35,963 bases of DNA from Flammeovirgaceae bacterium (GCA_002691385.1 NZHT01000102.1:25117-61079), one strand, 5' to 3'; numbered from the stretch's first letter, positions 1-8,999 are shown. Translations and numbers: made by a program. The notes: generated from the letters alone by a model not told the origin.

Positions 1-134
1 CTTTATTGACTGCGCAAGTAGAGGAAAATATTGTTGGGGGTTATATTTTGACCATGGATGATCGTCAGATCGATCAAAGTGTCAAAGGAGCTCTGAATAA
101 ATTGAAATTAAAATTTGATCAAGAAAATAAATAA
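1..134 (+). CDS. atpH: ATP synthase delta subunit, C-terminal end (partial)
   Basis: This is the 3' end of a gene cut by the window start, read in the frame beginning at base 3 and ending with TAA at 132-134. The 43 visible residues include GGYILTMDDRQIDQSV followed by a lysine/leucine-rich end. This is the typical C-terminus of the F1Fo-ATPase delta subunit, the OSCP-like stalk protein joining F1 to the peripheral stalk. Position directly upstream of atpA supports the call, because atpH-atpA-atpG is the usual bacterial order. A small inverted repeat (TAGTC at 144-148 and GACTA at 154-158) lies between it and atpA. Confidence 0.9.
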   Translation, partial: LLTAQVEENIVGGYILTMDDRQIDQSVKGALNKLKLKFDQENK

Positions 135-173
135 TCATAAAATTAGTCTTTTAGACTATAAAAAGTTAGAATT

Positions 174-1754
174 ATGGTAGATGTTAGACCCGATGAGGTT
201 TCAGCAATTTTAAGAGAGCAACTCTCAAATTTTAAGTCAGAAGCAGAGTTAGAAGAGGTAGGTACCGTCCTTCAAGTAGGTGATGGTGTAGCCCGAATAT
301 ATGGCTTATCTAACGCCCAAGCAGGCGAGTTATTAGAACTAGAGAATGGACTGAATGCATTGGTCTTAAATTTAGAAGAAGATAATGTTGGAGCGGTTTT
401 ATTGGGGGAATCAAGTGGGGTTAAGGAAGGAGATACTGTCAAAAGAACGGGCCGTATTGGCTCTGTGGAAGTAGGTGACGGTGTGATTGGACGTGTAGTA
501 GATACGTTGGGTAAACCCATTGATGGCAAAGGAGATATTACCGGAGATCTATATGAGATGCCTATTGAGAGGAAGGCGCCTGGGGTTATCTTTAGGCAAC
601 CGGTAAGTGAGCCGCTGCAGACGGGGATAAAGGCTATTGATGCCATGATTCCAATCGGAAGAGGTCAAAGAGAACTAATCATTGGGGATCGTCAGACAGG
701 TAAGACTGCCGTAGCCATTGATACGATCATTAATCAGAAAGAATTTTACGATAAGGGCGAGCCTGTATACTGTATATATGTTGCGGTAGGTCAGAAGGCA
801 TCAACAGTAGCAGGAATTTATTCAGCACTCGAGAAGAACGGAGCAATGAATTATACGGTCATTGTCAATGCCTCTGCAGCTGATCCGGCGCCGATGCAAT
901 TTTTTGCTCCATTTACGGGTGCAGCGATTGGTGAGTTTTTTCGTGATACGGGACGACCCGCATTGGTCATATACGATGATCTTTCCAAGCAAGCTGTTTC
1001 TTATCGAGAAGTGTCGTTACTACTTCGAAGGCCTCCAGGTAGAGAAGCGTATCCAGGAGATGTATTTTATCTACATTCTCGTTTGTTAGAACGTGCAGCT
1101 AAGGTTATCAATAACGATGAAATTGCGGCTCAGATGAATGATTTACCGGAATCATTAAAAGGAATCGTAAAAGGAGGTGGTTCACTGACGGCATTGCCGA
1201 TCATTGAGACCCAAGCAGGAGATGTTTCAGCCTACATACCTACCAATGTGATTTCGATAACAGATGGCCAGATTTTCTTAGAAACCAATTTATTTAATTC
1301 AGGAATTCGTCCAGCGATTAATGTGGGAATATCTGTATCACGAGTAGGAGGATCTGCACAGATCAAGTCGATGAAAAAAGTTTCTGGTACATTGAAGCTT
1401 GATCAAGCTCAATTTAGAGAATTAGAAGCTTTTTCAAAATTTGGTTCAGATTTAGATGCAGCGACTAAATTGGTTATTGATCGGGGAAGAAGGAATCAAG
1501 AGGTTCTTAAGCAACCACAATATTCACCCGTATCTGTTGAGCTTCAAGTAGCTATCTTATACGCTTCCACTAAAGGATTTTTGGATAAAATTCCAGAGCA
1601 AAAAATCACAAAGTTTGAAGCGGAATTCAACTCGACAATGTTGGGGAGTCACTCCAAAGCATTGGCGGATTTAAAGTCAGGCAAACTCTCTGATGAGGCG
1701 ACTGGAGCCATTGAGCAAGTAGCTCGTGAAATTGCATCGAAAATCACAGTGTAA
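174..1754 (+). CDS. atpA: ATP synthase F1 alpha subunit
   Basis: The 526-residue product is the non-catalytic nucleotide-binding alpha subunit of the F1 head, which sits on the cytoplasmic face of the inner membrane and works with beta subunits in ATP synthesis. The Walker A motif GDRQTGKT is at residues 171-178, and the N-terminal barrel and C-terminal helical domain are intact. Length is slightly above the roughly 500-515 residues common in the family. The ATG at 174 lies 39 bases after the atpH stop; the upstream bases are A-rich, with no good Shine-Dalgarno site, as is usual in this phylum. It is followed by atpG after 9 bases, so the three atp genes form one operon. No atpD or atpC follows, so the beta and epsilon genes must lie elsewhere. 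Confidence 0.98.
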   Translation: MVDVRPDEVSAILREQLSNFKSEAELEEVGTVLQVGDGVARIYGLSNAQAGELLELENGLNALVLNLEEDNVGAVLLGESSGVKEGDTVKRTGRIGSVEVGDGVIGRVVDTLGKPIDGKGDITGDLYEMPIERKAPGVIFRQPVSEPLQTGIKAIDAMIPIGRGQRELIIGDRQTGKTAVAIDTIINQKEFYDKGEPVYCIYVAVGQKASTVAGIYSALEKNGAMNYTVIVNASAADPAPMQFFAPFTGAAIGEFFRDTGRPALVIYDDLSKQAVSYREVSLLLRRPPGREAYPGDVFYLHSRLLERAAKVINNDEIAAQMNDLPESLKGIVKGGGSLTALPIIETQAGDVSAYIPTNVISITDGQIFLETNLFNSGIRPAINVGISVSRVGGSAQIKSMKKVSGTLKLDQAQFRELEAFSKFGSDLDAATKLVIDRGRRNQEVLKQPQYSPVSVELQVAILYASTKGFLDKIPEQKITKFEAEFNSTMLGSHSKALADLKSGKLSDEATGAIEQVAREIASKITV

Positions 1755-1763
1755 AAGAAGTCG

Positions 1764-2657
1764 ATGGCAAATCTAAAAGAAGTTAAAGGTAGAATTCAGT
1801 CGGTTACTTCCACGCAGCAAATCACCAAAGCCATGAAAATGGTTGCTGCCGCCAAGTTACGTAGAGCGCAGGACAGGATCATGCAGATGCGTCCTTACGC
1901 GGAGAAATTGGACGGAGTTATGCAGAATGTTTCGAGTGCTGTTGACACCCAAGCTGTAGACAATCCTTATGGACAGGAGCGAGATGTTGGTGCTGTACTT
2001 CTTGTCGTGATAAGTTCTGATAGAGGATTGTGCGGCGCATTCAACAGTAATATCTTTAAGTATACACGAAATTTAATCGCGGACAAATATAGTCATATTG
2101 AAGCTTCGGGCAATTTGCATATTCTTCCCATAGGCAAGAGGGCATACGAATATTACAAAAAAAGAGGATATTCGATTATAGACACCTATTATGATCTTTT
2201 TAATTCTCTTGATTTTGACCATGTACGCGTGGCAGCGGAACATGCTATGAAGTCTTTTGTATCCCAAGAATTTGATCAAATAGAGATCATTTATAATGAA
2301 TTTAAAAATGTGGCTACTCAGATCATACGAAATGAGCAGTTTTTGCCAATTCTTTCTGCAGAGCCCTCAGAAGGCAAAAATGCTCAAAACATTGACTTTA
2401 TCGCTGAGCCAAATGAAGCATTCATTTTCAATGAGATTATTCCAAAGTCTTTGAAAATACAGTTTTATAAAGGTTTATTAGAATCAAATGCCTCGGAACA
2501 CGGAGCAAGGATGACTGCAATGGGACAAGCTACAGATAATGCGGGGGAGCTCCTAAAAGAACTTAAGTTAACTTACAACAGAACGCGACAAGCGGCGATT
2601 ACAAAGGAAATATTGGAGATTGTTGGCGGAGCAGAAGCACTTGCAAAAGAATCTTAA
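1764..2657 (+). CDS. atpG: ATP synthase F1 gamma subunit
   Basis: The 297-residue product is the central rotor shaft of F1. Both ends carry the family signatures: an N-terminal helix with STQQITKAMKMVAAAKLRRA (residues about 16-35) and a C-terminal helix with NRTRQAAITKEILEIVGGAEAL. Between them is the Rossmann-like globular part with SSDRGLCGAFNSN. Length fits the family (about 285-300). It starts 9 bases after atpA and is probably co-transcribed and co-translated with it. The gene is complete and shows no oddities. Confidence 0.98.
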   Translation: MANLKEVKGRIQSVTSTQQITKAMKMVAAAKLRRAQDRIMQMRPYAEKLDGVMQNVSSAVDTQAVDNPYGQERDVGAVLLVVISSDRGLCGAFNSNIFKYTRNLIADKYSHIEASGNLHILPIGKRAYEYYKKRGYSIIDTYYDLFNSLDFDHVRVAAEHAMKSFVSQEFDQIEIIYNEFKNVATQIIRNEQFLPILSAEPSEGKNAQNIDFIAEPNEAFIFNEIIPKSLKIQFYKGLLESNASEHGARMTAMGQATDNAGELLKELKLTYNRTRQAAITKEILEIVGGAEALAKES

Positions 2658-2689
2658 AGATTTATTTCCGAACTTCAGGTAAAACTGAG

Positions 2690-3499
2690 ATGATGGAAAT
2701 TTTAAAATATATAAGATGGCTTTCCCTTGATATTGTGGTGGGTGGGGTCATCTTTCTTAATTTTATAGGAGACCAACTTAATGTGGAGGTCCCCCTCGCA
2801 GTATCATTGGCTCTGGCGGTATGTATTTGGCTTATTTATTCGCTGGACCATCAGCGTGATGTGAGACATAAATTACATCAAAAGGGTGCGAGGAGAATCT
2901 TTCATAAAAAAAAACAAAAGACGATAATTATGACGGCATTAATTATAGGTCTATTGGGCTTAATCCTGCTGTTTTATTTACCGAGAGAATTGATCCAATG
3001 GGGTTTGCTCGTTGCGCTGTTGTGCTTGGTATATTTGATCCTATCGGCAGGATTATCAGCTCTTTTAGTTAAAGAAGTAATGGTGGCACTGCTCTATGGC
3101 GGAGGTGTATTTTTATTTCCGCTCCTTCAAATAGATCAACTAGAAGGAATACATGGAATCATTTTGCTACAGCTATCATTATTGGCATTTGTTAACATTG
3201 TTTTAATCTCTACATTTGAATTAGAGGAAGATTGCTTTAATGGATTTTCGTCTTTGTCTTTGTCGCTGGGTAAAAGAGCCACTTCCCAATTATTGGGAGG
3301 ATTGCTTATCATTTCGGGACTTTCTGCACTGATTATCACTTATTATCATCATTATTTTATGCATTTAGAGATCGTTTATCTTTTTGCTACGCTACAACTA
3401 ACGATCATTTTATTGCGACCATCTTGGTTTGTAGTGGCAGAGCGTTATCGGATTTATGCAGATGCCATATTTTTTTACCCTTTGATCTTTTTGTGGTGA
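2690..3499 (+). CDS. UbiA-like polytopic membrane protein
   Basis: The 269-residue protein is highly hydrophobic, with about seven to eight predicted membrane segments. Two acidic motifs match the UbiA prenyltransferase superfamily in placement. The first is DHQRD at residues 53-57 after the second membrane segment, followed by a basic cytoplasmic loop. The second is ELEED at 177-181, followed by a glycine/serine-rich stretch ending LGKR. UbiA enzymes move a prenyl chain to an aromatic or lipid acceptor using Mg2+ held by such DxxxD motifs. The canonical first motif normally has an Asn-Asp start that is missing here, so substrate and activity are unclear. Two ATG codons (2690, 2693) are possible starts. 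The TGA stop overlaps the ATG of the following methyltransferase, suggesting linked functions. A membrane quinone or lipid pathway is a guess from these two families only. Confidence 0.65.
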   Translation: MMEILKYIRWLSLDIVVGGVIFLNFIGDQLNVEVPLAVSLALAVCIWLIYSLDHQRDVRHKLHQKGARRIFHKKKQKTIIMTALIIGLLGLILLFYLPRELIQWGLLVALLCLVYLILSAGLSALLVKEVMVALLYGGGVFLFPLLQIDQLEGIHGIILLQLSLLAFVNIVLISTFELEEDCFNGFSSLSLSLGKRATSQLLGGLLIISGLSALIITYYHHYFMHLEIVYLFATLQLTIILLRPSWFVVAERYRIYADAIFFYPLIFLW

Positions 3500-4110
3500 T
3501 GGAGAATGACTTTGATGGGATTGCCTGGTGCTATGACTCTATTGTGAAACTCATTTTTGGGGGGAGACTTCATCGAGCAAGCATTCAGTGGCTTGAAACC
3601 TTAAATACTTCCGATAAGGTAATGATATTAGGTGGCGGATCTGGTAAAATTTTAAAATACCTTACCCATGTAGAGTGTATCATCTTTATTGAAAAATCTC
3701 CTAAGATGATCAAATTAGCTAAGGCATCAGCACCAGAGAATGTACAGTTTATTTGTGCAGATTTTTTAAAACATACTATAGAGAGCGAGAGCAGTCATGT
3801 AGTGATATGCCCTTTTTTTCTTGATCTATTTTCCCCGATTCAACTAGGGGAAGTACTTAACAAAATAGCAAGAATACTCAAAAAAAAGGGATCTCTTTTC
3901 GTTTCAGACTTTCAATATACTACATGGTGGAGTAAACAATTAATCAAATTAATGTATGCTTTTTTTGGGATAAGTACTCGGATAGCAGCACGTGAACTTG
4001 CACCTTTAGATACATTAATTTTAGCCAGAGCGTTTGAAAATAGCACTTACCTGGTTCGAACAGATGGGATGATTTTTTCAAAAGCTTACACCAAAATAAA
4101 TAAGGATTAG
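3499..4110 (+). CDS. Class I SAM-dependent methyltransferase
   Basis: I place the start at the ATG overlapping the upstream TGA (TGATG), giving 203 residues beginning MENDFDGIAWCYDSI; an in-frame extension upstream reads antisense-like sequence inside the previous gene. The N-terminus resembles UbiE-type enzymes (F-D-x-I-A-x-x-Y-D). Motif I is VMILGGGSGKIL, followed by an acidic residue of the second strand (FIEKS), a CADF motif, and the post-motif region LNKIARILKKKGSLFVSDF typical of small-molecule methyltransferases. Substrate cannot be told from sequence. Translational coupling to the UbiA-like gene suggests that both act on the same molecule. The stop overlaps the stop of the convergent asd gene by three bases, leaving no room for a terminator. 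Confidence 0.75.
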   Translation: MENDFDGIAWCYDSIVKLIFGGRLHRASIQWLETLNTSDKVMILGGGSGKILKYLTHVECIIFIEKSPKMIKLAKASAPENVQFICADFLKHTIESESSHVVICPFFLDLFSPIQLGEVLNKIARILKKKGSLFVSDFQYTTWWSKQLIKLMYAFFGISTRIAARELAPLDTLILARAFENSTYLVRTDGMIFSKAYTKINKD

Positions 4111-5099
4111 ATCAGTTGGTTTGCTACAATATATTCTGCAATTTGCAAAGCGTTTGTAGCAGCACCTTTTCTCAAGTTATCGGCAACAATCCACATATTG
4201 AGGCTGTTTTTCTGGCTCTTGTCTCTGCGAATTCTGCCAATGAAAACTTCATCTTTTTGACGGGCATTGATGGGCATGGGATAGAGGTTATTTTTGGGAT
4301 CATCCACTACAGTACATCCTGGCGTTTCAGCAATGAGTTCACGGACTTTGTCCAAATCATATTCTTTTTCGAATTCAATATTAACCGATTCAGAATGTCC
4401 CCCTATGGTAGGTACGCGCGCACAGGTGGCAGTTACTTGAATCTTGTCATCATTCATGATTTTTTTAGTCTCGAGGGCCATTTTCATTTCCTCTTTGGTA
4501 TAACCATTATCTTGAAAGATGTCTATGTGGGGTAATACATTCCTATCTATGGTATGTGGGTATACCATTCTTGGACTTTTCACACCTGCTCGTTCATCTT
4601 CCATCTGATCCACGGCTGCTTTGCCTGTACCCGTTATGGATTGATAGGTACTTACCACAATACGCTTGACACGATAATACTCATGTAAATACAATAAAGG
4701 TAAGACCATTTGAATGGTCGAACAATTGGGATTAGATATAATTTTATCATTTGAAGTAAGGACATGTCCATTAACTTCTGGGATCACTAATTTTTTCGTT
4801 TCATCCATCCTCCAAGCGGATGAATTGTCAATAACGACAGTACCAATTTCGGCAAATTTTGTTGCCCATTCAATAGAAGTCTGACGGCCGGCAGAAAAAA
4901 TAGCTATTTCAGGTTTCAATGCTATTGCATCCTCCATACCTATTATACGATAGGATTGATCCTTACACTGAACCTTTTTTCCAATAGATTTAGGGGACGC
5001 CACAGGAATTAAATATTGAAATGGGAAATTTCTCATTTCAAGTAAACTTAAGACCTCCTGCCCAACCAGTCCAGAGGCACCTATAACTGCAATTTTCAT
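4107..5099 (-). CDS. asd: Aspartate-semialdehyde dehydrogenase
   Basis: The 330-residue enzyme reduces aspartyl phosphate to aspartate semialdehyde with NADPH, the branch point to lysine/diaminopimelate, threonine and methionine. The N-terminus has the dinucleotide-binding GASGLVGQE (residues 7-15). The catalytic cysteine is Cys126 in SNPNCSTIQ, and the proton-relay histidine is His235 in PTIGGHSESVN. Length fits the family. The gene is alone on the minus strand and meets the methyltransferase gene tail to tail. The upstream region is a 570-base AT-rich stretch. A sequence reading TAAATTTG on the minus strand at 5204-5211 could be a -7 element, but it lies 100 bases upstream and no matching -33 element is visible. 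Confidence 0.97.
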   Translation of the reverse strand: MKIAVIGASGLVGQEVLSLLEMRNFPFQYLIPVASPKSIGKKVQCKDQSYRIIGMEDAIALKPEIAIFSAGRQTSIEWATKFAEIGTVVIDNSSAWRMDETKKLVIPEVNGHVLTSNDKIISNPNCSTIQMVLPLLYLHEYYRVKRIVVSTYQSITGTGKAAVDQMEDERAGVKSPRMVYPHTIDRNVLPHIDIFQDNGYTKEEMKMALETKKIMNDDKIQVTATCARVPTIGGHSESVNIEFEKEYDLDKVRELIAETPGCTVVDDPKNNLYPMPINARQKDEVFIGRIRRDKSQKNSLNMWIVADNLRKGAATNALQIAEYIVANQLI

Positions 5100-5671
5100 A
5101 TAATATTTTTTTTGCGACTTGGTAAATTGTTTTAGAATTTATCTTGTTATTTCTCTGAATTTATCGGCGGTGGGAAATTTTTTGAAATGATAAAATTAAG
5201 AATTCAAATTTATCTATTTTTTCTCTATAGTAGTAATTAAATGTAACTTTTGGAATCACTTAAAGTGATATTAGGGTAAAATAAAAAAATCATTATCAAA
5301 TTTAATTTTCATTGACCTCGCCGACAGAAATAACCGGTATTCATTGATCTTGCCATTAAGATTGTTTTCTCAATTGAAACATCTCCAATAAATTCCATGA
5401 TAGAAATAATAAGATTCATCACTTTTTTAAGTTAATTAGCTCTTTTAGCTTTTAAATATTAAAAAAAATAAAATTATCTTCATTTGAAAGATTTGATTAA
5501 TCTAGAAGCCTATGTTCCCCAAGAATTTTGACAGATATATTACTAAACTGTTAATGTATGTTTCCATCCTTGATGAAATTATTGCTTTTTAAAAAATTAA
5601 TCTCAAAATTTTAATAAATTCTGCCAAAAGAATTAGAAATTTAAGGATTGACTGAATCCAAACCCGCTACA
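5100..5671. other. AT-rich intergenic region, no gene seen
   Basis: This 570-base stretch separates the divergent asd and glutamate synthase-like genes. Both strands are broken by frequent stops and I recognise no protein fragment, RNA gene or repeat. A short inverted repeat (ATCAC/GTGAT) lies near 5257-5271. It presumably holds the two divergent promoters, but no full -33/-7 pair stands out. Confidence 0.6.
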
Positions 5672-7198
5672 ATGAGACACCTTTTTTATAAATTCGCAAT
5701 AGTTAGCAGCCTTTTGGTGGGCACATCGGCTTTCTTTTTTGACAATTACAATATTCTTTGGGGATTTTCCGTTTTAGGACCTCTCATTCTCGTGGGGTTG
5801 ATGAATTCGATACAGGGTAAGCATGCTATTTTAAAGAATTTCCCAATTTTGGGCTATTTTAGGTACTTTTTCGAGCTGATTGCCCCAGAAATTCAACAAT
5901 ATTTCATTGAGCGTAGTACTGATGGCAAACCGTTCAGTCGAAATCATCGAGCTTTAGTCTATAAAAGAGCTAAAGGGGTTAATGATACATATCCATTTGG
6001 CACTCAAGCAGAGATTTTAGATGACCACTATGAGGGCCTAAGACATTCTATTTATGCCACGGAGCCAGTGGAGAAATTTCCAAGGGTAATCGTGGGAAGT
6101 AGCCTTTGCAAGCAACCTTACAGTGCTTCTGTTTTAAACATCTCGGCCATGAGCTTTGGCTCATTAAGTAGAAATGCCATTTTAGCCCTTAACACAGGGG
6201 CAAAAAAAGGGCATTTTTATCATAATACAGGTGAAGGAGGATTGTCGGATTATCATATTGAACCCGGTGGAGATTTAGTTTGGCAATTGGGGACAGGCTA
6301 TTTTGGATGTCGTACCCAAGAAGGCAAATTTGAACCAAAAAAGTTCAAAGAAAAGTCAGCAATTCCGAATGTTAAAATGATTGAGATAAAATTATCTCAA
6401 GGTGCCAAACCCGGTCATGGGGGTGTTTTACCAGGAGCTAAAAACACACTTGAAATTGCTAGAATGAGGGATATTGAGCCGTATAAAACGATTATTTCTC
6501 CACCTAGTCACAATCGATTCAATGATGCTAAAGGATTAATTTATTTTGTGAAAGAGCTAAGGGACCTCTCGGGGGGCAAGCCTATTGGTTTTAAGTTGTG
6601 TATTGGTAGAACTGAGGAATTTATAGAATTATGTGAAGTAATGAAATCAGAAGGGATTTGGCCTGATTTCATTACCGTAGATGGGGCTGAAGGCGGCACC
6701 GGTGCGGCACCACTTGAATTTGCTGATTCCGTGGGAGTTCCTTTAGAGCCAGCATTGATTTTTGTACAAAGTACGCTTAAAAAATATGGATTAAGAGATG
6801 AGATTAAAGTGATTGCCAGTGGAAAAGTACTTACTGCTTTTTCCATATTGAGAATGAAAGCACTTGGGGCTGACATTTGTAATTCTGCACGTGCATTTAT
6901 GTTTAGTTTGGGTTGTATTCAAGCGTTAAAATGTAATAGCAATGACTGTCCTACAGGGGTGGCTACTCAAGATGCAGAGTTAGCTAATGGATTGGCTGTG
7001 ACGGACAAGTCAGAGCGAGTTTATCGATTTCATTACAATACTATCGTGGCTGTTTTGGAGTTATTGGGGACCTGTGGTCTTAAGCATACCGAAGAGATCA
7101 GCATCGAGATGTTTGTGAAAGGAGATGAGATGGTCACCCTGTCTAATCGATATTTTCCAGATTCTTTACTCAATAGGGTAGATGATACTACAGGTTAA
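5672..7198 (+). CDS. FMN-binding glutamate synthase-family protein, membrane-anchored
   Basis: The protein consists of one to two N-terminal membrane segments (about the first 45 residues) followed by a glutamate synthase central/FMN domain. Visible signatures are SAMSFGSLS, GEGGLSDYH, PGHGGVLPG, the FMN-barrel motif VDGAEGGTGAAP, and a CxxxxxCxxxxC cluster motif (first Cys about residue 415) that in true glutamate synthase binds a 3Fe-4S cluster. The glutaminase domain and the C-terminal beta-helix domain of GltB are absent, so it probably does not make glutamate from glutamine by itself. Proteins of this stand-alone type are common and poorly characterised. A TTG at 5648 preceded directly by AAGGA would add eight residues; I prefer the ATG at 5672 because the purine-rich bases abut the TTG with no spacing. 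No partner gene is next to it. Confidence 0.85.
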   Translation: MRHLFYKFAIVSSLLVGTSAFFFDNYNILWGFSVLGPLILVGLMNSIQGKHAILKNFPILGYFRYFFELIAPEIQQYFIERSTDGKPFSRNHRALVYKRAKGVNDTYPFGTQAEILDDHYEGLRHSIYATEPVEKFPRVIVGSSLCKQPYSASVLNISAMSFGSLSRNAILALNTGAKKGHFYHNTGEGGLSDYHIEPGGDLVWQLGTGYFGCRTQEGKFEPKKFKEKSAIPNVKMIEIKLSQGAKPGHGGVLPGAKNTLEIARMRDIEPYKTIISPPSHNRFNDAKGLIYFVKELRDLSGGKPIGFKLCIGRTEEFIELCEVMKSEGIWPDFITVDGAEGGTGAAPLEFADSVGVPLEPALIFVQSTLKKYGLRDEIKVIASGKVLTAFSILRMKALGADICNSARAFMFSLGCIQALKCNSNDCPTGVATQDAELANGLAVTDKSERVYRFHYNTIVAVLELLGTCGLKHTEEISIEMFVKGDEMVTLSNRYFPDSLLNRVDDTTG

Positions 7199-7315
7199 AA
7201 TCCCAGAGAACTAGCTCTTTTCATTGTTTAGGGTAGGCTGCTTTTTAGGGTGAAAATAATATTTTAAATATTCTTGATTTAGTTTAAATTTACTTTTTAG
7301 CTTAATTGAAATTAG

Positions 7316-7693
7316 ATGTCAGATAAAAGCAACTATACCAAAAAAGAACTAAAAGAGTTTGAGGACTTGATACTTCAAAAATTGAAGTTAGCAGAGGAAG
7401 AGTTGAAGACCTTAATGGGGTCTATCAATCACAGTACAGATGAGACCACTGATGGTTCTTATGGTGGCGTGAAGACTTTGGAAGACGGTGCCGAAACCAT
7501 GGAAAGAGAGCAAATGAATCAATTGGCGGCTAGGCAGCAAAAGTTCATTAACAATTTAGAGAATGCCTTGATAAGGATTAAAAATGGCACGTATGGAATT
7601 TGCATTGATACGGGGAAATTAATTCAAAAAGAAAGGTTGATGTCGGTACCACATACGATGCATTCAATTGCTGCCAAGCTCAAAAAGAGTTAA
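7316..7693 (+). CDS. TraR/DksA-family regulator lacking zinc-finger cysteines
   Basis: The 125-residue protein has a charged coiled-coil N-terminal half (residues about 8-90) and a C-terminal segment GTYGICIDTGKLIQKERL (91-108) that lines up with the DksA zinc finger. Of the four zinc-binding cysteines normal in DksA only Cys96 remains; the others are replaced by Thr, His/Met and Ala/Ile positions. Members of this phylum often carry such cysteine-poor versions. DksA proteins reach into the RNA polymerase secondary channel and modulate initiation with ppGpp, but whether this version does so is inference. The stop overlaps the ATG of scpB (TAATG), so the two are translationally coupled. Confidence 0.85.
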   Translation: MSDKSNYTKKELKEFEDLILQKLKLAEEELKTLMGSINHSTDETTDGSYGGVKTLEDGAETMEREQMNQLAARQQKFINNLENALIRIKNGTYGICIDTGKLIQKERLMSVPHTMHSIAAKLKKS

Positions 7694-8256
7694 TGGATTA
7701 TTTGGTGCAGCATATAGAAGCTCTTATTTTTTGCGCTCCAAAACCAATTACTGAGCTCGACATACAAGATTGCCTCAAGGAAATGTTTGATGCTCAAGTC
7801 CCCATGGAAGATGTAACTCAGGGGATCAATAATATAGATCAACGCTATAGGGATGAACAGCATTCTTTTGAATTGGTCAAAAGTGGAGGTGGATATCAAT
7901 TTTTAACCAAGCCAGCTTATGAATCTAGTATTGGGATTTTGCTCAAAAAACAGTCAAAGAAAAAGTTATCGAATTCAGCATTAGAAACGCTGGCAATTAT
8001 CGCTTACAAACAACCGGTTACTCGTACCGAAATGGAAAACATTAGGGGAGTCAATTGTGATTACAGTGTGACAAGATTACTGGAAAAAGAATTGATTTTG
8101 GTCAAAGGGAAGGCCGAAACATTGGGTCGTCCCCTTTTGTATGTAACAAGTCCAAAGTTTATGGATTATTTTGGCATTAATGATTTGAAAGAATTACCTA
8201 CCCCAAAGGATTTCTCTGTGGATGAAAACACCATAGGCGAAAATCAAGAAGAATGA
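7693..8256 (+). CDS. scpB: Segregation and condensation protein B
   Basis: The 187-residue product is the ScpB subunit that dimerises as tandem winged helices and binds ScpA in the Smc condensin complex, organising and segregating the chromosome. The family signature runs from SALETLAIIAYKQPVTR (residues about 95-111) through IRGV to LGRPLLYVTS (144-153). Length matches the family. It overlaps both neighbours: TAATG with the DksA-like gene and ATGA with the pseudouridine synthase gene. scpB next to an rRNA pseudouridine synthase is a widely conserved arrangement. scpA is not in this window. Confidence 0.95.
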   Translation: MDYLVQHIEALIFCAPKPITELDIQDCLKEMFDAQVPMEDVTQGINNIDQRYRDEQHSFELVKSGGGYQFLTKPAYESSIGILLKKQSKKKLSNSALETLAIIAYKQPVTRTEMENIRGVNCDYSVTRLLEKELILVKGKAETLGRPLLYVTSPKFMDYFGINDLKELPTPKDFSVDENTIGENQEE

Positions 8257-8999
8257 AGAAAAAAATAATTCAGACTGCTGAACCGGTAGAGATTAGACTC
8301 AATAAGTTCATTGCAAACGCGGGGATTTGCTCCAGACGCGATGCCGATAAATTGATTTTAAGTGGTAAAATAACAGTCAATGATCGGGTGGTACAGGTCT
8401 TGGGGACCAAGATAATGCTAACTGATAAGATTACTTATCTAAAAAAAATCATTCAGTCAGAAAAGCTCCGCTATGTATTGCTGAACAAGCCTAAAGATTT
8501 TATCACTACGACTCAAGATCCACAAAACCGAAGAACGGTGATGAATCTTGTAGAGAAGGCTTGCGTGGAGAGAATTTATCCAGTGGGGCGTTTGGATAGG
8601 CATACTACAGGTTTATTGTTGTTTACGAATGATGGAGACTTAGCTAAGAGATTGACCCATCCCAAATATAAAATAAAAAAAATCTATCAACTGGAACTAA
8701 ATAAGTCAATTATTGAGGAGCATTATAATGAAATTGAGGCGGGAGTTTATCTAGATGATGGTTTGGCATCGGTTGACCATTTGTCCATTTTAACTGAGAA
8801 TCGTAAAAGTTTAGGGATTGAAATTCATATTGGGAAAAATCGAATTGTAAGAAGAATTTTTGAAAAATATGGTTATAAAGTGCTTAAATTAGATCGTGTC
8901 ATGTTTGGAAGCCTGACTAAGAAAAATTTATCTAGAGGAAAATGGCGACATCTCAGTCCTAAAGAAATAGTAAATTTAAAGGGGAAACTCTCCATGTGA
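8253..8999 (+). CDS. rRNA pseudouridine synthase, RsuA/RluB/RluE/RluF family
   Basis: The 248-residue protein has an S4 RNA-binding domain at residues about 14-60 (RLNKFIANAGICSRRDADKL) and a pseudouridine synthase catalytic domain. The catalytic aspartate is Asp115 in the family motif GRLDRHTTGLLLFTNDGDL. Enzymes of this family isomerise specific uridines in 16S or 23S rRNA; the neighbouring scpB suggests an RluB-type enzyme, but the exact target cannot be read from sequence. The ATG overlaps the scpB stop (ATGA). A likely terminator follows at 9057-9079. Confidence 0.92.
   Translation: MKKKIIQTAEPVEIRLNKFIANAGICSRRDADKLILSGKITVNDRVVQVLGTKIMLTDKITYLKKIIQSEKLRYVLLNKPKDFITTTQDPQNRRTVMNLVEKACVERIYPVGRLDRHTTGLLLFTNDGDLAKRLTHPKYKIKKIYQLELNKSIIEEHYNEIEAGVYLDDGLASVDHLSILTENRKSLGIEIHIGKNRIVRRIFEKYGYKVLKLDRVMFGSLTKKNLSRGKWRHLSPKEIVNLKGKLSM

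Noticed and set aside
272-646. Minus-strand open frame of 124 codons inside atpA
   Set aside because: It lies wholly inside the clear atpA gene, has low-complexity Ser/Pro-rich sequence typical of an antisense shadow, and has no recognisable domain.
4107-4110. Stop-to-stop overlap of convergent methyltransferase and asd genes
   Set aside because: Tight convergent ends are common in compact genomes; it only means that no terminator separates them.
5100-5671. Possible hidden gene or riboswitch between asd and the glutamate synthase-like gene
   Set aside because: All six frames are interrupted by stops, no protein motif is recognisable, and I see no conserved lysine riboswitch or other known aptamer core.
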